Positions 8,704-15,310 of a stretch of 64,000 nt of DNA are shown one piece after another. The translations under genes and the position numbers were made by a program. The notes beneath the pieces are model-generated. The model had not been told where the DNA came from, made no database searches, and saw nothing but the letters and a program-made list of their open reading frames with translations. Positions within the stretch are counted from its first letter, which is position 1. Each line of letters starts with the position of its first letter. Source of the DNA: Myxococcales bacterium (GTDB taxonomy: Bacteria; Myxococcota_A; Polyangia; Polyangiales; Polyangiaceae); assembly GCA_016191785.1 (NCBI GenBank), contig JACPVJ010000088.1, forward strand, positions 20,303 through 84,302, read 5' to 3'.

Positions 8704-9575
8704 TGCGCGCCGAGCCGCGCTGCGGGCCAGCGCTCGGATTTCCTCGCGATACGTGCCGGTCCGCGCCTGTCAGAGGTCACGGCGGGACGCGACCCGGGCG
8801 ACGTGCCCTGGTTACGTGCGGGGTGCTCGTGGCCGTCCAGGCGAGCTCGAACGCTCGCGCCGATGAGGCGCGCGGTGAGCCCCATGGCGGCACCCCCCGC
8901 CCAACGCTCGCCGTGCCGGTCGATCCGGGACTTGCCGAATGCACGCTGTTTGCCATGTCTGCGTGCCGGCGGTCGCTCATCATCGAGGCCGGCGGGGGCC
9001 CGGGGGCCGCACACTTTGGAGAAGACCCCGCTCGCCTTCCGGCGGGGTCCCGGTTCGTCGGCCAGTACTTCGTGGCCGCGGGCTTCGTTGCGCAGACGTC
9101 GCCGCAGAGCAACACGCACTGGGGGCCGGTCATTGAATGGGCCGTAGGGTTGAGCGAGGTTCGAACGGATTGGACGCTCAGTCCCAGTGTCCGGCTCCGC
9201 TGGTTTCCGTTCGCAGGCCGGACTGGACGAGCTTTCGTCCTGGAGCCCGCGCTAGGCGCCCAGCTCGAGCACTTCTGGTATCTGGCGCCGCTGCGCGAGC
9301 TCGGGTCCGGCACCCGGCTGGGAGGCATGGGCGAGCTTGGCCTCGGATGGCGAGGGATTATCGGACCTTGGACGCAGCTCTCGCTGCTCGCAGATCCCTT
9401 CGACGGCCACGGAAAAGAGGTTTGGTTCTTCGGCGGTATCCGCTTCAATCTCGGCGCCGTGGTGCTGACGGGCGCTTCCTATGACGTTGTGCCTCCGCCG
9501 AGACCTTACATAGGTGACCAAATCAGAAGCTGGCTGACGACTCGACGCTCGTCTGCTGACCTGACGGCGAGCTAG
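8700..9575 (+). CDS. Hypothetical secreted/outer-membrane protein
   Basis: About 291 residues from a GTG at 8700 that overlaps the previous stop (an ATG at 8703 is equally possible). A hydrophobic segment (ALVTCGVLVAVQASS) preceded by basic residues and followed by ARADEA looks like a signal peptide, though it begins about 35 residues in, so the true start may lie further down. The mature part has many short beta-like segments (FVAAGFVAQTS, SPSVRLRWFPFAG, FVLEPALGAQLEHFWY, IRFNLGAVVLTGASYD), consistent with a small outer-membrane barrel. It is the last gene of the TetR-led operon. Its TAG stop shares bases with the stop of the convergent lipoprotein gene (CTAG at 9572-9575). Confidence 0.6.
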   Translation: MMRAEPRCGPALGFPRDTCRSAPVRGHGGTRPGRRALVTCGVLVAVQASSNARADEARGEPHGGTPRPTLAVPVDPGLAECTLFAMSACRRSLIIEAGGGPGAAHFGEDPARLPAGSRFVGQYFVAAGFVAQTSPQSNTHWGPVIEWAVGLSEVRTDWTLSPSVRLRWFPFAGRTGRAFVLEPALGAQLEHFWYLAPLRELGSGTRLGGMGELGLGWRGIIGPWTQLSLLADPFDGHGKEVWFFGGIRFNLGAVVLTGASYDVVPPPRPYIGDQIRSWLTTRRSSADLTAS

Positions 9576-10297
9576 TTGCATCGCTTCAAATTTGCCGGAA
9601 GTGTGTAGCTGCCGTCGCACTTTGAATTGGAATTCGTGCAGTCGGTGGCGGAGTGACAGAGCTCCTGCTCGCTGTAGGAACACGACGACTTGCACGACGC
9701 GCCGCTGTACGACCAGCAACAGTCCTGCCCAGAAGAGCAATCCTCGGGACCGTCACAGGTGACCGGATGGGCGGTGCAGAACGTGCCGCTGCACGCACAC
9801 GTCGTACCGTCGGGGGTGCACTTGTCGACGGCATTGCTGATGATGCAGCATTTTTCACTCGCCAAGCACACGACCGTGTTGGTCTCGCCGCAGCTCACCA
9901 CTCCGGAGTTCGGATCGCCGCCGGTACCGCCACCGCCGCCGGTGCCGCCGGTCGCTCCGCCGGTGCCGCCGGTCGCTCCGCCGGTGCCGCCGGTCGCTCC
10001 GCCATTGCCACCCGTCGCTCCGCCGTTCCCACCTCCGCCGGTCGCCCCGCCGCTGCCACCGACGGCCGAGCCGGCAGCACCTCCGATGCCGCCCGCGGCG
10101 GTACCGGCAGCTCCAGCCGACCCTCCCTTGGCGGGGGTCCCGCCATTGGCAGCCCCGCCCACCGCTCCGGAGCCCGACGAGCCCGCGCTCCCTCCCGTCC
10201 CCTTCCCGAACAGATCTCCGCCCTCGGCGCCACTGCTGCACGCAGCGAGCACGAGCGGTAACACCACGACGATTCGCCGAACCCGACGCGAGACCAT
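9572..10297 (-). CDS. Gly-rich linker lipoprotein with Cys-rich C-terminal domain
   Basis: 241 residues. A lipoprotein signal (VVVLPLVLAAC, lipobox LAAC) is followed by a long low-complexity linker of repeated GGAGGATGG-type units (about residues 26-130). A C-terminal domain of about 110 residues carries many Cys (CCIIS, CACSGTFC, CDGPEDCSSGQDCC, CKSSCSYSEQELC), probably disulfide-bonded outside the cell. This plan, an anchored small Cys domain on a flexible Gly stalk, is common in myxobacterial surface lipoproteins. Function unknown. It converges with the preceding operon, sharing the CTAG stop bases. Confidence 0.75.
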   Translation of the reverse strand: MVSRRVRRIVVVLPLVLAACSSGAEGGDLFGKGTGGSAGSSGSGAVGGAANGGTPAKGGSAGAAGTAAGGIGGAAGSAVGGSGGATGGGGNGGATGGNGGATGGTGGATGGTGGATGGTGGGGGTGGDPNSGVVSCGETNTVVCLASEKCCIISNAVDKCTPDGTTCACSGTFCTAHPVTCDGPEDCSSGQDCCWSYSGASCKSSCSYSEQELCHSATDCTNSNSKCDGSYTLPANLKRCN

Positions 10298-10387
10298 GGG
10301 CAGTTCCTCCTGTCAGCAGAGTAGCGCGTTCCGATGGAGCCGTCTTGGCTCGCGCGGTTCAGCCCGGTTCAGCCACCACCCCCACCG

Positions 10388-10813
10388 TCACGCACCACGC
10401 GCGCCGCGAGCCGACTTCCCGCCGGGCGGCGAAGGGTTTGCCCGAGGTCGGTCGGCCTCGTCGAAACGCCAGCGCGCGCTCAGGATGGCGGGACGGTTCT
10501 TCTCGGCCCATTCGGCCAGGGCCATGATGGGGTCGAGAAGACTGCGGCCGAGTCGCGTGAGTGCGTAGTCGACGCGCGGCGGCGTCGTCGGCGTCACCGT
10601 GCGCGTGACCAGACCGTCACGCTCGAGGCCGCGCAAGGTGAGCGTGAGCATCCTCTGAGAAATCCCGTCAACGGACCGTCGCAGGTCACTAAAACGCATC
10701 GAGCCGTCGCGGAGGACCGCGACCACGAGGATGCTCCACTTGTCGCCGACGCGGTTGAGCACCTCGCGGACCGGGCAGTCGTCGTCGGTGATCTTTGTGT
10801 GCCTAGCAGACAT
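10388..10813 (-). CDS. HxlR-family transcriptional regulator
   Basis: 141 residues with a complete HxlR-type winged helix: [19 protein letters not shown] at the start, [31 protein letters not shown] across the recognition helix, and [15 protein letters not shown] in the wing region. The N-terminal Cys (C13) is the residue that senses thiol or quinone stress in several family members. It is transcribed divergently from the dioxygenase/quinone-oxidoreductase genes. In E. coli an HxlR regulator (YtfH/QorR) sits beside qorB, and the same pairing here suggests this protein controls the redox cluster to its right. A 30-residue Pro/Arg/Gly-rich tail extends past the usual family length. Confidence 0.88.
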   Translation of the reverse strand: MSARHTKITDDDCPVREVLNRVGDKWSILVVAVLRDGSMRFSDLRRSVDGISQRMLTLTLRGLERDGLVTRTVTPTTPPRVDYALTRLGRSLLDPIMALAEWAEKNRPAILSARWRFDEADRPRANPSPPGGKSARGARGA

Positions 10814-10938
10814 GGAGGTGCCTTCTTGCGCAGGGCTCCTTCACCTTCCTAACCTAGCCCAAGTCATCATCGGGAACCAACATACCCAAGCGTACCAGCC
10901 CGCCGCGCGCAAGCGGCGCTCCCTCGAAGCCCGCGGGT

Positions 10939-11853
10939 GTGCTCACGCGACGCCGGGGCCTCGCCACGCTGTCGGCGGGGGTGGGCGCCGCGGTGGTGGC
11001 GCGGCTGTTCCGGGAGCCGACCATGCCCATCGTACCAACGACATCGACTCAGCGACTTCCCACGATCTACCTCCCCCACGGCGGGGGTCCGTGCTTCTTC
11101 ATGGAGTGGACGCTCGGTCCTCGCGACACGTGGGACCGCATGGCCGCCTTCTTGCGAACGCTCCCTGAGCGTTACCCCGGCGCGCGCGCCGTCCTCGTGA
11201 TTTCGGCGCACTGGGAGGAGTCGGTCGTCACCGTTCAGACCGGAGCGCGACCGCCGCTTCTCTTCGACTACCACGGCTTTCCTGCGCACACCTACCAGCT
11301 CACCTGGGAAGCTCCCGGCGAGCCCGCCCTGGCGGCACGGGTGAGGGAGCTCCTCGGCAGAGCGGACATCCCGTCTCGAGAAGACGCCCAGCGAGGTTTC
11401 GACCACGGGGTCTTCGTTCCGCTCAAGGTGGCATTCCCTGAAGCGCTCCTGCCAACTGTGCAGCTCTCTCTGGATGCGAGCCTCGACGCGCGCAAGCACC
11501 TGGAGCTCGGCCGCGCCCTCGCGCCACTTCGCGACGAAGGGGTTCTCATCGTGGGCAGCGGGATGAGCTTTCACAACATGCGCGTGCTGATGCGTCCCTC
11601 GGCGCGCCTCGATTCACAAGTGTTCGATGCGTGGCTGCGGCAGACCTGCGAGGCAGCGCCACCGCTGCGCGAAGATCGCCTCGCCGCCTGGTCCGCGGCC
11701 CCCGCAGCGCGGGCCGCGCACCCTCGCGAAGAGCATCTCCTGCCCCTGATGGTCACATCGGGCGCGGCGCAGGCGGAAGCGGGTCGGCTCATCTTCAGCG
11801 ATGAAGTGCTCGGCGCGTCGGTCTCGGCGTTCGAGTTCGGCGCCACGGCGTGA
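10939..11853 (+). CDS. DODA-type (class III) extradiol aromatic ring-opening dioxygenase
   Basis: 304 residues from the GTG at 10939. An ATG at 11023 with GGGAG in front would give a 276-residue protein without the first 28 residues. That extension has a twin-arginine-like start (LTRRRGLATLSAGVGAAVVA), so export by Tat is possible. The catalytic domain is of the LigB/YgiD type, with candidate metal ligands in LPHGGGP, ISAHWEES, FDHGVFVPLK and a final GSGMSFHNM. Such enzymes open catechol-like rings or DOPA using a divalent metal and O2. It is divergent from the HxlR gene and upstream of a quinone oxidoreductase, which fits detoxification of catechols and quinones. Confidence 0.82.
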   Translation: MLTRRRGLATLSAGVGAAVVARLFREPTMPIVPTTSTQRLPTIYLPHGGGPCFFMEWTLGPRDTWDRMAAFLRTLPERYPGARAVLVISAHWEESVVTVQTGARPPLLFDYHGFPAHTYQLTWEAPGEPALAARVRELLGRADIPSREDAQRGFDHGVFVPLKVAFPEALLPTVQLSLDASLDARKHLELGRALAPLRDEGVLIVGSGMSFHNMRVLMRPSARLDSQVFDAWLRQTCEAAPPLREDRLAAWSAAPAARAAHPREEHLLPLMVTSGAAQAEAGRLIFSDEVLGASVSAFEFGATA

Positions 11854-11962
11854 TGACGGTGGGCAGGTCCGGTTACACCGATGTGCCTTCTTGCGGCCGA
11901 AGAGGGCTGAAGTTACAGATTCATCCCTGCTTACAAAGAAGAACCACGACCGGGAGACGACC

Positions 11963-12862
11963 ATGAGCGCGACGAATTCATTGTTGGTGACGGGCGCGGC
12001 GGGCCAGCTCGGTCGGCGCGTTGTCGAGCTGCTGCTGGAAACGAAGGCGGGCCGCGTGTTCGCTGGGACACGCAGCCCGGAGAAGTGCGACGACCTCGCG
12101 AAACGCGGTGCGCTGGTCCGAAAGGTGGACTTCGACGAACCCGAGACCCTGCGCGACGCGCTCGCCGGTGTGGACCGGGTCCTCCTCGTCAGCACCGACT
12201 CGATGGAACCCGGCAAGCGAGGTCAGCAGCACGATCGTGCCATTGGGGTCCTGGCGAACGCAGGTGTCGAGCACGTCGTCTATACGTCGCTCGCCCGCGC
12301 AGAAGCGGGGTCACCCGTGCTTCTCGCCGGTGATCACATCTCGACGGAGCGAGCGCTCGCGGAGAGCGGGCTCGCGCACACGATCCTGCGCAACAACCTC
12401 TACACCGATCTACTCATGATGAGCCTCCCGAAGGCCGTTGCCGTGGGCAAGCTCTTGGCAGCCGCCGGGACGGGAGGCGCCGCGTACGTGACGCGAGAGG
12501 ACTGCGCCCGCGCTGCGGCGGCGGCGCTTTCGTCGCCGTTCGCGGGCACGCGGACCCTTGAGCTCACCGGCCCGGCCGTCGTGACCTACGCCGAACTCGC
12601 CCAGCTCGCGAGCGAGCTCTGTGGCATGCGTGTCGCCTACGTACCAATGGAGCCGGACGCCATGACCAATGCAATGGTGACTCAGGGCGGCATGCCAGAG
12701 GCCGTCGCGCAGCTCTGGGTCTCCTTCGACGTTGGCATGGCACGCGGGTACTTCGGCCCCGCCTCCACGGCGTTTCGCGAGCTCACGGGCAATCCGCCGA
12801 CCAGCGTCGCCGAGTTTCTCTCCGCGCACCGGGATGCCTTGGTCGCGGCCGCCGCGAAGTGA
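11963..12862 (+). CDS. NmrA-like NAD(P)-binding quinone oxidoreductase (QorB-like)
   Basis: 299 residues from the ATG at 11963, with GGGAG about 6 nt upstream. It is an atypical short-chain dehydrogenase: a Rossmann start LLVTGAAGQLGRRVVELL with the GAAGQLG dinucleotide loop, then GTRSPEKCDDL and VDFDEPETLRDALAGVD, typical of the NmrA/QorB group. The substrate region includes SLARAEAGSPVLLAGDHISTE and LRNNLYTDLL, close to the E. coli QorB (YtfG) pattern. It reduces quinones with NADPH. Together with the HxlR regulator this recreates the known qorR-qorB pair, here with a dioxygenase between them. It is followed by a broken yceI and a doxX-like gene. Confidence 0.85.
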   Translation: MSATNSLLVTGAAGQLGRRVVELLLETKAGRVFAGTRSPEKCDDLAKRGALVRKVDFDEPETLRDALAGVDRVLLVSTDSMEPGKRGQQHDRAIGVLANAGVEHVVYTSLARAEAGSPVLLAGDHISTERALAESGLAHTILRNNLYTDLLMMSLPKAVAVGKLLAAAGTGGAAYVTREDCARAAAAALSSPFAGTRTLELTGPAVVTYAELAQLASELCGMRVAYVPMEPDAMTNAMVTQGGMPEAVAQLWVSFDVGMARGYFGPASTAFRELTGNPPTSVAEFLSAHRDALVAAAAK

Positions 12863-12895
12863 GGCGGCCCCTCGGACCAAGCGGCGGGAAGGCGG

Positions 12896-13100
12896 ATGAA
12901 CATGGCGATCGAAGAGTGGGACTTCGACCTCGTGCACTCCAGCATCAACTTTCTGGGTGCGACACCTGATGCTCTCCAAAGTCCACGGCCGGTTCGCCAA
13001 GTGGACGGGGACCATCGAGATGGACGAAGCGAGCGTTTCTCGCTCGTTCGTTCACGTCGAAGAGGCGCTCCGAATCGCACATTCCGTTCGTAGGTCGTGA
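12896..13100 (+). pseudogene. Frameshifted and truncated YceI-family fragment
   Basis: From the ATG at 12896 the frame encodes MNMAIEEWDFDLVHSSINFL, the usual YceI N-terminus, then breaks. Dropping one G from the GGG in CTGGGTGCG (near 12955) restores the next YceI motif (VRHLMLSKVHGRFAKWTG, then TIEMDE). The restored frame soon loses similarity and stops at 13100, after about 67 codons, whereas YceI proteins run to about 180-190 residues. So there is both a one-base frameshift and loss of the C-terminal two thirds. YceI proteins bind isoprenoid quinones and fit the redox neighbourhood. It is a remnant. Confidence 0.75.
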
Positions 13101-13125
13101 TGTCCTCGTGGAGAACACCTAGAAA

Positions 13126-13488
13126 ATGACCAATCGAAGCAAAGGAAAAATCATCGGGCTGTGGGTGGTCTCGGGGCTGCTCGCCGCGCTCTTCCTCATG
13201 GCGGGTGGCTCGAAGCTCGCGGGTGCGGAGAGGCACGTCCAAGGCTTCGCCCGCTGGGGTTGGCCCGATTGGATGCGCCTTGCCATCGGCGCCGTCGAAG
13301 TGACGTCCGCAGTTCTGCTGTGCGTGCCAAGGGTGGCGTTTTTCGGGGCTCTCTCCCTCACGACGGTGATGGCGGGAGCTACGTACACACATCTGTTCCG
13401 AGCCAGCGGCGAGGGCGCGATGGCGAGCTTCACGGTCGCGCTTGCTGGCCTGTGCGCGCTCATCGCCTGGGCGCGCCGTCCGGAGTAA
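13126..13488 (+). CDS. DoxX-like small integral membrane protein
   Basis: 120 residues with four hydrophobic helices. LWVVSGLLAALFLMAGGSKLAGAERHV contains the DoxX-type first helix and the GGSKL turn, followed by GWPDWMRLAIGAVEVTSAVLLC, FFGALSLTTVMAGATYTHLF and ASFTVALAGLCALIAWAR. The DoxX/YqjF family is associated with thiosulfate:quinone or other quinone-linked redox reactions, but individual members are rarely characterised. It lies directly behind the yceI remnant and the QorB-like gene, in keeping with a quinone/thiol stress cluster. The start is the ATG at 13126. Confidence 0.78.
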   Translation: MTNRSKGKIIGLWVVSGLLAALFLMAGGSKLAGAERHVQGFARWGWPDWMRLAIGAVEVTSAVLLCVPRVAFFGALSLTTVMAGATYTHLFRASGEGAMASFTVALAGLCALIAWARRPE

Positions 13489-13626
13489 GGCGAGCCGTCG
13501 TTGGGACGATTGAACAATTTGCGTTGGACGATGGGCGTGATTGGTTGCGCAGGCCAGGTTGGCCGTGCCCGGTCGCGCGGCCGGAGGCCATTGCGCATCC
13601 AACTGGCGGCACTAGGCTCGTATCCC

Positions 13627-14361
13627 GTGTCCAATCGAGCCGTTCAGACGTCACCTGGGCTCGCTGAATACCCGGAGCCCGGCCCGGCCGAGTATGCCTC
13701 CAAGCGTCTGAGTGGCAGTGTCTGGGACCACGTGCCGCTGGCCACGGCTGCCTACCGGAGCTGCCTCGTCCTCGGTGCAGCCATGGGGCGCACCGGGGTC
13801 TCGGCCAATGCTCTGACCTACGCTTCACTCGTGCTGGCGGCCGGCGCCGGCGTGACGGCTGCGGCGGGCTCGTTCGTCGTCGCAGCGACGCTGGTGATCG
13901 CGAGCGGGCTATTCGACGTCTTCGATGGCGTCGTGGCCCGCGCCACGGGCAGCAGCTCCCGCTGGGGCGCGCTGCTCGATTCGACCGTCGATCGCCTCTC
14001 AGACGGGCTTCCGCTCCTGGGTTTGACCGTGCTCTACGCCGCGCAGGGGCCGCTCGTCGCCATCCCCGGCCTAGCGATCCTGGGTGCGTTCACCGTGAGC
14101 TACGTCCGCGCGCGCGCCGAAGCCCTGGGGACGACACTGCCGCCGCTGTTCATGCGACGGGCGGAACGCGTGGCGCTGCTCACCCTCTCGCTCTTCGCGG
14201 GCCTCGTCCCGTGTGAAGAGCGCAACATCCCCGCGCCCCTCACGCTGCTGGGCGTCGCGGTGCTCGCGGCGTCGAGCTTCGTCGGCGTGGTCTCGGCCCT
14301 GAGAGCGGCGCGCCACTCGCTCTCTTCGCCAGCGCCTGCATCGCGAGCGCAGTCGGACTAG
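13627..14361 (+). CDS. CDP-alcohol phosphatidyltransferase family enzyme
   Basis: 244 residues from the GTG at 13627. The open frame reaches back to 13501, but that part lacks hydrophobic or family features. The catalytic signature is complete: D97-x2-D100-G101-x2-A104-R105-x8-G114-x3-D118-x3-D122. Six or so membrane helices are visible, and the conserved SYVRARAEALG follows near residue 160, as in the fused paralogue at 4187. The likely role is phospholipid head-group synthesis at the inner membrane. Next comes an Aur1-like PAP2 enzyme, and beyond it an MMPL transporter and a GtrA protein on the other strand. In Bacteroides-type inositol lipid loci a similar pairing makes phosphoinositol lipids, so that is the leading guess. 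Confidence 0.82.
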   Translation: MSNRAVQTSPGLAEYPEPGPAEYASKRLSGSVWDHVPLATAAYRSCLVLGAAMGRTGVSANALTYASLVLAAGAGVTAAAGSFVVAATLVIASGLFDVFDGVVARATGSSSRWGALLDSTVDRLSDGLPLLGLTVLYAAQGPLVAIPGLAILGAFTVSYVRARAEALGTTLPPLFMRRAERVALLTLSLFAGLVPCEERNIPAPLTLLGVAVLAASSFVGVVSALRAARHSLSSPAPASRAQSD

Positions 14362-14374
14362 AGATTCCGGCGAC

Positions 14375-15310
14375 ATGACATCGGCGCTCCGACACATGCG
14401 CTCGCTGTGGGGCCGGTGGTGGATGCTGCCGGGTGGAATACCGCTCGCCTACCTGGCCTTCGTCGTGGCCAAGGGCGACACGCGGGTCGAGCATGTCGTC
14501 ATGGCGGGCATCGCCTGCGGGTTCGCCTACGCGAGCCCACGCTCGAAACGGTTCTTCGCCGACGTGTGGCCGTACCTCGCGGTCGGCATCGGCTACGACG
14601 CGGTTCGCTACCCGCGAAAGCTGCTGGTGGGAGCCGACCGCGTGATGGGCTGCGGGCTCAGAAATGCCGAGCTCGCGCTGTTTCCGGCCGGTCCGGGCCA
14701 GACCTGGCAGGACTTCGCGCAGGCGCACGCCCACCCCGTCCTCGATCTGATCTTCGCGGTGCCCTACGCGATCTTCGCCTACCTTGCGCTGATCTACGCG
14801 GCCTACCTCTACTTTGTCGATCGCCCACGAATGCGCCACTACCTCTGGGCCTTCGCCATCGGGAACTACATCTCGTTTGCGATGTGGCTGGTGGTCCCAA
14901 CAGCCCCACCCTGGTACCTGCGCGCCCACGGCTGCACCATCGACATGGCGTCCCTGCCGAGCCCGGCCGGGCTGGCGCGCGTCGACGCTCTGTTCGGCAT
15001 CTCGTACTTCCACGACTTCTACTCGCGCGCCTCCAGCGTGTTCGGTGCCATGCCCAGCATGCACTGCGCCTACCCCGTCCTCGGCTTGCTCACCGCCTGG
15101 AAGGCGGCGACCTGGAAGACGCGGCCGATCCACCTGCTCTACACGGCGGTGATGTTCATGGCCGCGGTCTACCTCGACCATCACTGGATCCTCGACGCGA
15201 TCGCGGGCTGGCTCGTCGCGCTCGTCTCCGTCGTGCTCGCCAAGCGCCTGCTCGCTCGCTTCGACCCCGGGTCGCCGCCGAGTGAGCCGGGGACAGCTCA
15301 GGGCGGCTGA
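14375..15310 (+). CDS. PAP2-superfamily membrane phosphotransferase, Aur1/inositol-phosphoryl-transferase-like
   Basis: 311-residue polytopic membrane protein. The PAP2 signatures have the Aur1-like form: GAMPSMHCAYP (residues 224-234, His230) and YLDHHWILDAIAGW (residues 266-279, with the second catalytic His and the Asp). The long N-terminal helical part before the catalytic motifs also fits the Aur1/IPC synthase group rather than small lipid phosphatases. Such enzymes transfer a phospho-head group, for example inositol phosphate, between lipids. It begins 14 bp after the CDP-alcohol phosphatidyltransferase stop, so the two probably act in sequence. Its 3' end overlaps the convergent MMPL gene by 13 bp. 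Confidence 0.75.
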   Translation: MTSALRHMRSLWGRWWMLPGGIPLAYLAFVVAKGDTRVEHVVMAGIACGFAYASPRSKRFFADVWPYLAVGIGYDAVRYPRKLLVGADRVMGCGLRNAELALFPAGPGQTWQDFAQAHAHPVLDLIFAVPYAIFAYLALIYAAYLYFVDRPRMRHYLWAFAIGNYISFAMWLVVPTAPPWYLRAHGCTIDMASLPSPAGLARVDALFGISYFHDFYSRASSVFGAMPSMHCAYPVLGLLTAWKAATWKTRPIHLLYTAVMFMAAVYLDHHWILDAIAGWLVALVSVVLAKRLLARFDPGSPPSEPGTAQGG

